NCBI GenBank assembly: GCA_030824965.1
Contig: JAPJQV010000002.1
Span: forward strand, 62,001 to 126,000
DNA from: Micavibrio sp.
Lineage (GTDB): Bacteria; Pseudomonadota; Alphaproteobacteria; Micavibrionales; Micavibrionaceae
Length of the DNA stretch: 64,000 nt
Reading direction: 5' to 3'
Position 1 is the stretch's first letter. Every line of letters starts with the position of its first letter. Below are positions 18,359 to 24,754 of the stretch, one piece after another. A model generated the notes under the pieces. The model was not told the origin of the DNA. It was given only the letters and a program-made list of their open reading frames with translations, and did not search any database. A program made the position numbers and the translations under genes.

Positions 18359-19444
18359 TCAAGTTTTACGAGGCAGTTTTCCGCGTTTCTGGAAGACATA
18401 GGAAATAACCTCGGCAACTGCTTTGAAGAGTTCCGGTGGTATCGCCTGATCCAGATCGACATCGGCATATAACGACCTCGCCAGCGGCGGATTTTCGACG
18501 ATCTCGACATTATGTTCCTTGCCGAGTTCGCGGATACGAAACGCAACCTCATCCACGCCTTTAGCAACGACGGTCGGCGCGTCCATGGTTTCGGTGTCGT
18601 ATTTAAGTGCCACGGCAAAGTGGGTCGGGTTGGTGATGATAACGTCTGCTTTCGGTACAGCCTGCATCATGCGCTGACGCGCCTTCTCATAGCGAAGCTG
18701 TTTCAGTTTGCCTTTGATGTGCGGGTCGCCTTCGGTCTGCTTATATTCGTCTTTTATTTCCTGCTTGGTCATCCGCATTTGTTTGCCGAATTCCCAACGC
18801 TGGTACAGTACATCGGCGATAGAGATCATCAATAACGCAACCAGCATACCGATCAACATCCGCATCGTCATCGAATGTAAATTGCCAAGCATAAGGGAGA
18901 TCGATTGATCCATCGTATGCTCGATACCGCTCATATATGGATAAATCAGCGTAAAGCCGACCACACCAATTACCGAGATCTTTAAAAGTCCTTTGATGAA
19001 TTCGACCAGCGACCTCATAGAAAATAATCGGCCGAAACCTTTCATGGGTGAAACTTTGCTGAAATCAAATTTAAGTACTTCCGGCGCGATCAGAAAACCG
19101 ACCTGCGCAAACGGTCCGATCAAAGCCGCTACGAAAAGAATAATAAACGGCAATGCGATCAGGCCGATTGTCTTATATGCGATCCCTGTCAGTACTGCAC
19201 CGATGCCGCCCGGACCCGAGCCGAGCATGTGCGGCTGTTCAACAAAAACAGTCAGATAATTTTTAAAATCGGTGAACAGGCTGTCGCTGGATACACCAAC
19301 GAGAAGCGTTGCTGCCAGCAGCATGATCCAGGTATTGAGCTCCTTGGACTGGGCTACCTGCCCTTTCTTTCGCGCTTCTTCTAATTTTTTCGGGGTCGCG
19401 TCTTCTGTCTTGGACGCATCATCGTCATCGCCGCCTTCGGACAT
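18359..19444 (-). CDS. flhB: Flagellar export apparatus protein FlhB
   Basis: FlhB is the substrate-specificity switch of the flagellar type III export gate. It has 361 residues. The N-terminal SKTEDATPKKLEEARKKGQV is the family signature, four membrane segments follow, and the cytoplasmic domain carries the autocleavage site NPTH (Asn272-Pro273-Thr274-His275) in ITNPTHFAVALKYD. It follows fliR by one base and ends the fliQ-fliR-flhB set. A second, short gene for an FlhB C-terminal-like domain lies at 22613. Confidence 0.97.
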   Translation of the reverse strand: MSEGGDDDDASKTEDATPKKLEEARKKGQVAQSKELNTWIMLLAATLLVGVSSDSLFTDFKNYLTVFVEQPHMLGSGPGGIGAVLTGIAYKTIGLIALPFIILFVAALIGPFAQVGFLIAPEVLKFDFSKVSPMKGFGRLFSMRSLVEFIKGLLKISVIGVVGFTLIYPYMSGIEHTMDQSISLMLGNLHSMTMRMLIGMLVALLMISIADVLYQRWEFGKQMRMTKQEIKDEYKQTEGDPHIKGKLKQLRYEKARQRMMQAVPKADVIITNPTHFAVALKYDTETMDAPTVVAKGVDEVAFRIRELGKEHNVEIVENPPLARSLYADVDLDQAIPPELFKAVAEVISYVFQKRGKLPRKT

Positions 19445-19445
19445 G

Positions 19446-20216
19446 TCAGCCCCCGCCCGTGAAGAAGCTCAGGCTTTTTTCGTATTCCGCCAGCCAGAGC
19501 AGCATCATCGGCGCACCGATGACCGCCAGAAGGATCAGGCAAAGCATAATTTGCGCCGGCATGGCGATCATGAAGACTTGCACCTGCGGCATTAATTTAG
19601 ACAGCACCGCCATGCCAATATACATGAGTAGAATAATAAGGATAAACGGTGCCGTGATCTGTATGCCGATGGCAAAAGAGCCAGCAATCGCATTCGTTAC
19701 CAGCTTGGTCATGCTGCCGATATCAGGCATCTGGCCGACAGGGAACAGCTCATAGCTGTTCACCACGCCGAGGATCAGCAAATGATAAAGATCGGTGGCG
19801 AACAGCAGCATCACGCCAAGCAGCGTCAAAAACGATCCGATGATCGAGCCTTGCGTGGCAAATTGCGGGTTGAAAAGCTGGGCGTTCGACAGAGAAGCTT
19901 GCGTCGAGATAATAAGGCCCGCCGTATCAAGTGCGGCCATCATGATCCGGGCGATCGAACCGATAAAAAATCCGATAACGAATTCGACGACAATCAGCAT
20001 AATCATCACCGTTGCCGCAGGAACCGGCACAGGTAATTTTGCCTGAATGAGCGGAAATAACACGAAAGAAAAACCGAGAGCGAAATAGAGCCTTGTCTGC
20101 GGCGGGACGAATGTATTGCCGATACCGGGCATCAGCATAATGACCGTGCCCGTGCGCACGAAAGCAAGCAGAAAAGCGAAAACCCCCGTCGTCAGGAAGG
20201 TCTGCAAATCGGTCAT
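19446..20216 (-). CDS. fliR: Flagellar export apparatus protein FliR
   Basis: FliR is an inner-membrane core component of the export gate, assembled with FliP and FliQ into a helical pore. The 256-residue product is almost entirely hydrophobic with the usual six predicted membrane segments. Recognisable segments are FVRTGTVIMLMPGIGNTFVP near the N-terminus and GFFIGSIARIMMAALDTAG in the middle. It overlaps fliQ by 4 bases and is followed after one base by flhB, so the three genes are translated together. Confidence 0.95.
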   Translation of the reverse strand: MTDLQTFLTTGVFAFLLAFVRTGTVIMLMPGIGNTFVPPQTRLYFALGFSFVLFPLIQAKLPVPVPAATVMIMLIVVEFVIGFFIGSIARIMMAALDTAGLIISTQASLSNAQLFNPQFATQGSIIGSFLTLLGVMLLFATDLYHLLILGVVNSYELFPVGQMPDIGSMTKLVTNAIAGSFAIGIQITAPFILIILLMYIGMAVLSKLMPQVQVFMIAMPAQIMLCLILLAVIGAPMMLLWLAEYEKSLSFFTGGG

Positions 20217-20479
20217 TTGAGCGCTATGATCTTATCGGCCAGCGAATGCATATACTCGATCATGCTGGTGGTGAAAGCAGGAAGCAGGAAAATCATCGCG
20301 ACGAAAATGGCGAGGATTTTGGGAACGAATACCAATGTAACTTCCTGTATCTGAGTCAGCGCCTGAACCAGCGCAATTGCTACACCGACCACAAGCCCGA
20401 TCATCATGATCGGTGCGCTGATCTTAACGGAGAGCCAGATGGCGTCGACCATCAGGTCTATGATTTCCTGTTCGTTCAT
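20213..20479 (-). CDS. fliQ: Flagellar export apparatus protein FliQ
   Basis: FliQ is the small two-helix subunit of the export gate. The start is taken at 20479, giving MNEQEIIDLMVDAIWLSV and a product of 88 residues, the normal family length; the frame continues upstream to 20515 but those residues are not FliQ-like. The segment VGVAIALVQALTQIQEVTL and the following hydrophobic helix are typical. In many alphaproteobacteria fliQ directly follows flgB-flgC-fliE. Here an antiparallel pilin-like gene lies between fliE and fliQ, so fliQRflhB may need its own promoter. Confidence 0.95.
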   Translation of the reverse strand: MNEQEIIDLMVDAIWLSVKISAPIMMIGLVVGVAIALVQALTQIQEVTLVFVPKILAIFVAMIFLLPAFTTSMIEYMHSLADKIIALK

Positions 20480-20569
20480 GTTTAATAGTGTATGCGGTTT
20501 TCCAAAACCTATCAATTAGATAATCAGATTAATATTATATGTTAACACATGCTAAATTATATTAAGAGA

Positions 20570-21304
20570 ATGAAAAATCAGTCCGGTAATGTCCTCTTTC
20601 TTATTCTTATCGCAGTAGTACTTTTCGCGGCACTTTCTTATGCTGTGACGTCATCTCAAAGAGGTGGGGGCACATCGATTTCAAAGGATAAAGCAAAAGC
20701 TAACGCAGCGGCTCTTTTGCAATATGGAACCACATTACGCAACGCTGTAATGCGTGTAAAAATAAGCAATGGCTGCACAGATTATACGTTGGATTTCTCG
20801 AACCCCGTTTTTATGCAACTCAACGGTGCGCTTCTTATGATCGCTAATAGCGATGCCCCGTCTAACAAGACGTGCCATATCTTCGACACCATGGGAGGCA
20901 ACGCCAATCCTACAATTGCCAACCAGGATTCAATAGATAGGAATCTCAATATTTACGCAACATGGCCTAAATATGGGCATTATTTAATCAATCTTCTTCA
21001 GCTTAGGGGCGTAGGTACAGATGGTCCTGCGGGAACAGCCTCTGCTAATGACATTGTTCTTTGGCTAGATAGGGTGGATAAAGAGACCTGTATAGCAATA
21101 AATGATCTAGTTGGGGTATCAAACCCCAGTGGTAATCCACCAATTGCAACATGGGGAGGTGGAAGTACCCTGCCTTATGGTCCTTCTAACTTTACAGCAA
21201 CTGCTACAATATCTCACTCAACAACGAATGGTTCTCCGGTATTTTGCCGAGACACTAGCGGCTCTGGCGGCTATAATTTTCTGTTTACTTTGGTTGAAAG
21301 ATAA
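20570..21304 (+). CDS. SGN-type pilin-like protein, paralogue 1
   Basis: This protein has a very short leader followed by SGNVLFLILIAVVLFAALSY, a hydrophobic helix after a glycine, like a prepilin but without the usual glutamate at position 5. The globular part contains GVGTDGPAGTASAND, ETCIAINDLVGVSNPSGNPP and a C-terminus near NFLFTLVER. The same layout recurs in the genes at 27979 and 28952, so these are three paralogues. The start at 20570 gives a leader like those of the paralogues; an ATG at 20549 is in frame. It lies antiparallel between fliE and fliQ, splitting that conserved flagellar order. Membrane-anchored or pilus-like surface subunit is the likely role; function unproven. Confidence 0.65.
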   Translation: MKNQSGNVLFLILIAVVLFAALSYAVTSSQRGGGTSISKDKAKANAAALLQYGTTLRNAVMRVKISNGCTDYTLDFSNPVFMQLNGALLMIANSDAPSNKTCHIFDTMGGNANPTIANQDSIDRNLNIYATWPKYGHYLINLLQLRGVGTDGPAGTASANDIVLWLDRVDKETCIAINDLVGVSNPSGNPPIATWGGGSTLPYGPSNFTATATISHSTTNGSPVFCRDTSGSGGYNFLFTLVER

Positions 21305-21314
21305 ATCACCAAAA

Positions 21315-21641
21315 TTAAATCGGCATTTGCATTATTTTATTATAGGCATCGACCACATTATCACGAACCGCAACGGTCGTTTCCAAGGTCAGCTTCGCCG
21401 CTGTCACTGCTTGCGTCACATCCAGCAGATTAGCTTTACCTGTTACCGCCGCTGCAGAAGCAGCTTCTGCTGATTTCACCGTATCGATAGAGGATTTGAT
21501 CGCACCTTCAAGCATTTTACCGAAAGAAGCACCGCCGCCTGTTGATGTGGTATCGGTTTCACCTAAAGCGGAACCCGTCGCTTGCTTGGCGGTATTTGAA
21601 TAGGCACTGGCAGCTGACATAGGGTTTGAGACGTTGACCAT
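21315..21641 (-). CDS. fliE: Flagellar hook-basal body protein FliE
   Basis: FliE forms the junction between the MS ring/export gate and the proximal rod. The 108-residue length is typical. The C-terminal half, SFGKMLEGAIKSSIDTVKSA then LDVTQAVTAAKLTLETTVAV and the ending DAYNKIMQMPI, matches the conserved FliE domain. It follows flgB and flgC on the same strand with 38 bases before it, and is the last gene of that run before the antiparallel pilin-like insertion. Confidence 0.93.
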   Translation of the reverse strand: MVNVSNPMSAASAYSNTAKQATGSALGETDTTSTGGGASFGKMLEGAIKSSIDTVKSAEAASAAAVTGKANLLDVTQAVTAAKLTLETTVAVRDNVVDAYNKIMQMPI

Positions 21642-21679
21642 TTTAACCTCTTTATCCTGTTATTATATCATATAATGTC

Positions 21680-22090
21680 TTAACGAAGCATATCAATTGT
21701 TTTGCTCATCATATCGCGTGTCTGGGTGTACATACCGAGATTAGCCTCATAAGTCCGGCTGGCTTCGCGCATATCCATGGTTTCAACCAATGAATTGACA
21801 TTTGGCATCTGGACATACCCATTGGCGTCTGCCGCCGGGTGGCCGGGTTCGTATTTCTGGATAAAATCGGAATCGTCTTTCGATATTTTACCAACCTTGA
21901 CCAGTTTTTCACCTTCGGCGCGGTCGAGTTGATTTTTGAACGTGATGATCTGGCGTGTATAGGGTTTTTCGCCCGGTGTCGTCGGCGATGTATCGGCATT
22001 GGCGATATTCTGGGCGATGACGCGGACACGCTCATTCTGAACCCGCATACCGGCGCTTGAAATGGAAAGAGTTGAAAACATTTCTGACAT
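21680..22090 (-). CDS. flgC: Flagellar basal-body rod protein FlgC
   Basis: FlgC is a proximal rod subunit. The 136-residue protein starts MSEMFSTLSISSAGMRVQNE and includes the rod-protein signature RVIAQNIANADTSPTTPG. The C-terminal helix ends REASRTYEANLGMYTQTRDM, the coiled-coil segment common to axial proteins. It lies 14 bases downstream of flgB and 38 upstream of fliE on the minus strand and is exported through the flagellar type III pathway without a signal peptide. Confidence 0.95.
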   Translation of the reverse strand: MSEMFSTLSISSAGMRVQNERVRVIAQNIANADTSPTTPGEKPYTRQIITFKNQLDRAEGEKLVKVGKISKDDSDFIQKYEPGHPAADANGYVQMPNVNSLVETMDMREASRTYEANLGMYTQTRDMMSKTIDMLR

Positions 22091-22104
22091 ATTTTATTCC
22101 TTCC

Positions 22105-22527
22105 TTAATTTCTTCTACCAATTGAGGTACGGATCATTTCCGTACTGCTGGCATAGATATTGAGCATCAGATTGTAATTCATCTGTGTATCTGACGCCTT
22201 CATCATCTGCTCTTCCAAGACCACGGCGTTTTTATCCGGATCAACTTCGTAAGTGACTTTTTGCTTTTCAGCGCGGGCTTCCGGTACTTTTTGGTTAAAT
22301 CCTATATGGCCCGGGCTGGTGGCTTCCATTTTTACAGCCTTAACGCTGTTCTTGTTTTTGATGACGTTATCAAGCGTCGAGCCGAAATCGACCTTGTTGA
22401 GATCGCTCGGACGATAATTCGGCGTGTTCGCGTTTGAAATATTCTGGGAAATTACCTTTTGGCGATCCTGCAAATAATGCATTTTCGCGTTCATGGCCTG
22501 GAAGAGGCTGATATTTTCAGTTGTCAT
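22105..22527 (-). CDS. flgB: Flagellar basal-body rod protein FlgB
   Basis: FlgB is the other proximal rod subunit. The 140-residue product begins MTTENISLFQAMNAKMHYLQ and carries the rod signature QKVISQNISNANTPNYRPSD. The C-terminal part, VVLEEQMMKASDTQMNYNLM, is the conserved axial-protein helix. It opens the flgB-flgC-fliE run and is divergent from the gene at 22613 across 85 bases. I found no acceptable sigma-54 match in that interval. Confidence 0.95.
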   Translation of the reverse strand: MTTENISLFQAMNAKMHYLQDRQKVISQNISNANTPNYRPSDLNKVDFGSTLDNVIKNKNSVKAVKMEATSPGHIGFNQKVPEARAEKQKVTYEVDPDKNAVVLEEQMMKASDTQMNYNLMLNIYASSTEMIRTSIGRRN

Positions 22528-22612
22528 GACCCGTAACCCTATGTTCTGCTGGCTCTAGATTTTTCTAATAACCAAGCGTTTTATCTACCCACCACAACAA
22601 TTTGCAGGGTTT

Positions 22613-22984
22613 ATGCCAAGTTTCGACGAATTTGATGACGGTTCCAAAAAAGACCTAAGTCATTCAAATATAAGGATGATACCTAAACGTCAGACAGCCG
22701 TTGCCATCACCGCCGGGGATCAGGGTGAGGAATTACCGCGCATTACCGCCGCCGGAAGGGGAAAACTTGCCGAGCAGATTCTGCAGCTTGCCTTTGAAAA
22801 CGGCATCAATGTGCGAGAGGATTCCGCACTGGCCGAAATGCTCGCCGGGATAGAGCTGGATAGCCCTGTTCCGTCCGAGGCATTTTTTGCCGTCGCCGAA
22901 ATCCTGTCTTACGTGTACCGTGCAAATGGTGAGCCAAATCCGTTCGACGCGGTTCTGGAAAGCCTGGAAGAAAAGAAAGACTGA
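22613..22984 (+). CDS. FlhB C-terminal-domain paralogue (EscU/YscU/HrcU-like switch protein)
   Basis: This 123-residue soluble protein aligns by eye with the cytoplasmic domain of the window's own FlhB: GINVREDSALAEMLAG against VEIVENPPLARSLYAD, and FAVAEILSYVYRANG against KAVAEVISYVFQKRG. The membrane domain is absent, and the autocleavage NPTH is replaced around KRQTAVAIT, so it cannot self-cleave in the usual way. Such short FlhB-like proteins are known in other bacteria and may substitute for the FlhB C-terminal fragment. It heads a run with fliO and fliP and is divergent from flgB. Confidence 0.82.
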   Translation: MPSFDEFDDGSKKDLSHSNIRMIPKRQTAVAITAGDQGEELPRITAAGRGKLAEQILQLAFENGINVREDSALAEMLAGIELDSPVPSEAFFAVAEILSYVYRANGEPNPFDAVLESLEEKKD

Positions 22985-22986
22985 TT

Positions 22987-23283
22987 ATGAACTGGACTGA
23001 TTATTTGCGTTTCCTGATGGCATTTACTTTTGTCATCGGCCTGATGGGCGGGTTTTTCCTGATCCTAAAAAAACTCAATCTAGTAGCTATGCAACCGACT
23101 GGAACCAAACGCCGCTTGCGTATTGTTGAAGCCATCATGCTGGATAGCCGTCACCGCGCCGTGATTTTGCAACGCGACGATAAACAGCATCTTGTTATTT
23201 TAAGCCCTACGGGCGAAACTGTGGTTGAAACGGGAATCGAAGCCCCTATTGAAAATCCGGCGAATGACAAAATCAGCTCCTGA
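22987..23283 (+). CDS. fliO: Flagellar biosynthetic protein FliO
   Basis: FliO is a small bitopic membrane protein that stabilises FliP during assembly of the export gate. The 98-residue product has one transmembrane helix near residues 9-28 (FLMAFTFVIGLMGGFFLIL), then a basic cytoplasmic domain with LRIVEAIMLDSRHRAVILQR, the conserved FliO segment. It starts 2 bases after the FlhB-like gene stop and overlaps the likely fliP start, so the three genes are co-translated. Confidence 0.88.
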   Translation: MNWTDYLRFLMAFTFVIGLMGGFFLILKKLNLVAMQPTGTKRRLRIVEAIMLDSRHRAVILQRDDKQHLVILSPTGETVVETGIEAPIENPANDKISS

Positions 23284-24124
23284 CAAATTACTTTCTTTCT
23301 GCAAAAAAAACGGCATGCGGTTTCTGATCGCTTTCGCGGTTATCAATACATGCATGCTGGCAGGGGTTCTTTATAACCCGGCTTTCGCGCAAGTCATCTC
23401 CATGGATCTTGGCGGCAGTAATCCGGGAACCGTATCCGGCACCGTCATCCAGCTTATGGCTTTGATGACAGTTTTGTCGCTGGCCCCTTCCATTTTAATC
23501 ATGATGACGTCTTTTACGCGCATCATCGTCGTATTGTCATTCCTGCGCTCTGCATTGGGCTTACAGCAAACGCCGCCGAATACGGTCATGATTTCGCTCG
23601 CGATTTTTTTAACCTTCTTCATCATGGCTCCGACTTTTGAAGCCGCCTATAATCAGGGGATCAAGCCTTTAATTGCCGAAGAGATTGACGAGGTTGAAGC
23701 CTTTAATCGCAGTGTCGGTCCGTTTAAAGAATTTATGCTGCGGAATGTTCGTGAAGCTGACCTTCGACTGTTTATGGAAGTGTCAAAAACGCCGCCTGTC
23801 GAAGATCCTCTCGCTACGCCTATACAGGTCGTCGTCCCGGCCTTTATGATTTCCGAACTGCGCCGCGCTTTTGAAATCGGTTTTATGCTATTCCTGCCGT
23901 TTCTGGTGATCGATATCGTCACTTCGTCCATCCTGATGTCTATGGGTATGATGATGCTGCCGCCGATCGTCATCTCTCTGCCGTTCAAGATTATTTTCTT
24001 CGTGCTGGTCGATGGCTGGAATTTGATCGCAGGTGCGCTTATTCAAAGCTTCGAAATGCCGCCAGAGGTTGGACCTTCGATGTCGGCACCGCCTTTGGCT
24101 CCCGGAGCTACTCCCACGCCTTAA
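23264..24124 (+). CDS. fliP: Flagellar export apparatus protein FliP
   Basis: FliP forms the pentameric core of the export gate pore. The start is chosen at the ATG at 23264, overlapping fliO by 20 bases; the frame can be extended to a TTG at 23225, and an ATG at 23315 is a third option. A cleavable signal peptide ends near YNPAFA. The core contains ILIMMTSFTRIIVVLSFLRS and LGLQQTPPNTVMISLAIFLT, the family signatures, and later VVPAFMISELRRAFEIGF. The product is about 286 residues with a Pro/Ala tail. Its stop overlaps the stop of a convergent orphan gene by 4 bases. Confidence 0.95.
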   Translation: MTKSAPDKLLSFCKKNGMRFLIAFAVINTCMLAGVLYNPAFAQVISMDLGGSNPGTVSGTVIQLMALMTVLSLAPSILIMMTSFTRIIVVLSFLRSALGLQQTPPNTVMISLAIFLTFFIMAPTFEAAYNQGIKPLIAEEIDEVEAFNRSVGPFKEFMLRNVREADLRLFMEVSKTPPVEDPLATPIQVVVPAFMISELRRAFEIGFMLFLPFLVIDIVTSSILMSMGMMMLPPIVISLPFKIIFFVLVDGWNLIAGALIQSFEMPPEVGPSMSAPPLAPGATPTP

Positions 24125-24672
24125 AGCGCAGGCGCATTTATACCGGATATGGCGCTTGATATTCTTTCTGCGTCTGAAACTTTGGTGACGATGAAAACAG
24201 AATTCGTTTTATCGATCATGCCGGCTGGTAACCCGCTGATTTGCTCAAGATGCCGCGCTCTTCTTTCAAGAAGTACCGCCCGGGGATCAAGATCATAAGG
24301 AGAGAACGCCGTATCGTCATAGCCCCCGGGATGACTGGTATCAGCAAATTTCTGAAGCGCGCTCACAGATCTGTCTATATTCGCGTTACACCCGACAAAT
24401 ATTAAATTCAGAGAGTTTTCCGATGGGCGATGGCTGTCAGGATCGACATAAGAACGAATAATTCTGCGCGGCTCGATAATGACGTTATTCCTGCAATGCT
24501 GGGCCACATCCCGTGCTGCATATCCGAAACTGAATTTGTCTCCTGCGCTTCTGACACAAAAATATTGTGTCAGGGAAGAAGGTGCATGATCTAGGTGTGA
24601 TAATTTAAATTCAGGAATAGCATGAAAGCCGGACCGCGATGACGCGGCGTGAAAAGGAATATACTCGTTCAT
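24121..24672 (-). CDS. Hypothetical protein (183 aa), orphan
   Basis: I do not recognise this protein. It has no signal peptide or membrane helix. It contains an aromatic/histidine-rich N-terminal half and a segment SLNLIFVGCNANIDRSVSAL followed by a helical region with LLERRARHLEQISGLP. A good Shine-Dalgarno sequence (AGAGGG) precedes the ATG at 24672, which supports expression. It lies between fliP and a TPR protein and ends convergently with fliP, overlapping it by 4 bases. The C-terminal half could be an alpha/beta domain, but I cannot assign a family. Confidence 0.55.
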   Translation of the reverse strand: MNEYIPFHAASSRSGFHAIPEFKLSHLDHAPSSLTQYFCVRSAGDKFSFGYAARDVAQHCRNNVIIEPRRIIRSYVDPDSHRPSENSLNLIFVGCNANIDRSVSALQKFADTSHPGGYDDTAFSPYDLDPRAVLLERRARHLEQISGLPAGMIDKTNSVFIVTKVSDAERISSAISGINAPAL

Positions 24673-24754
24673 TAATTTACCCTCTACTCATTAAGCAGCC
24701 AAGAGGGTGACAAAATAATACTGAAGAGTCAAACTTTAACCGATTTAACCGTTG

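Noticed and set aside
22540..22610. Sigma-54 promoter in the flgB / FlhB-like divergent interval
   Set aside because: The only spacing-correct GG/GC pair on the flgB strand lacks both the CACG and TTGC context.
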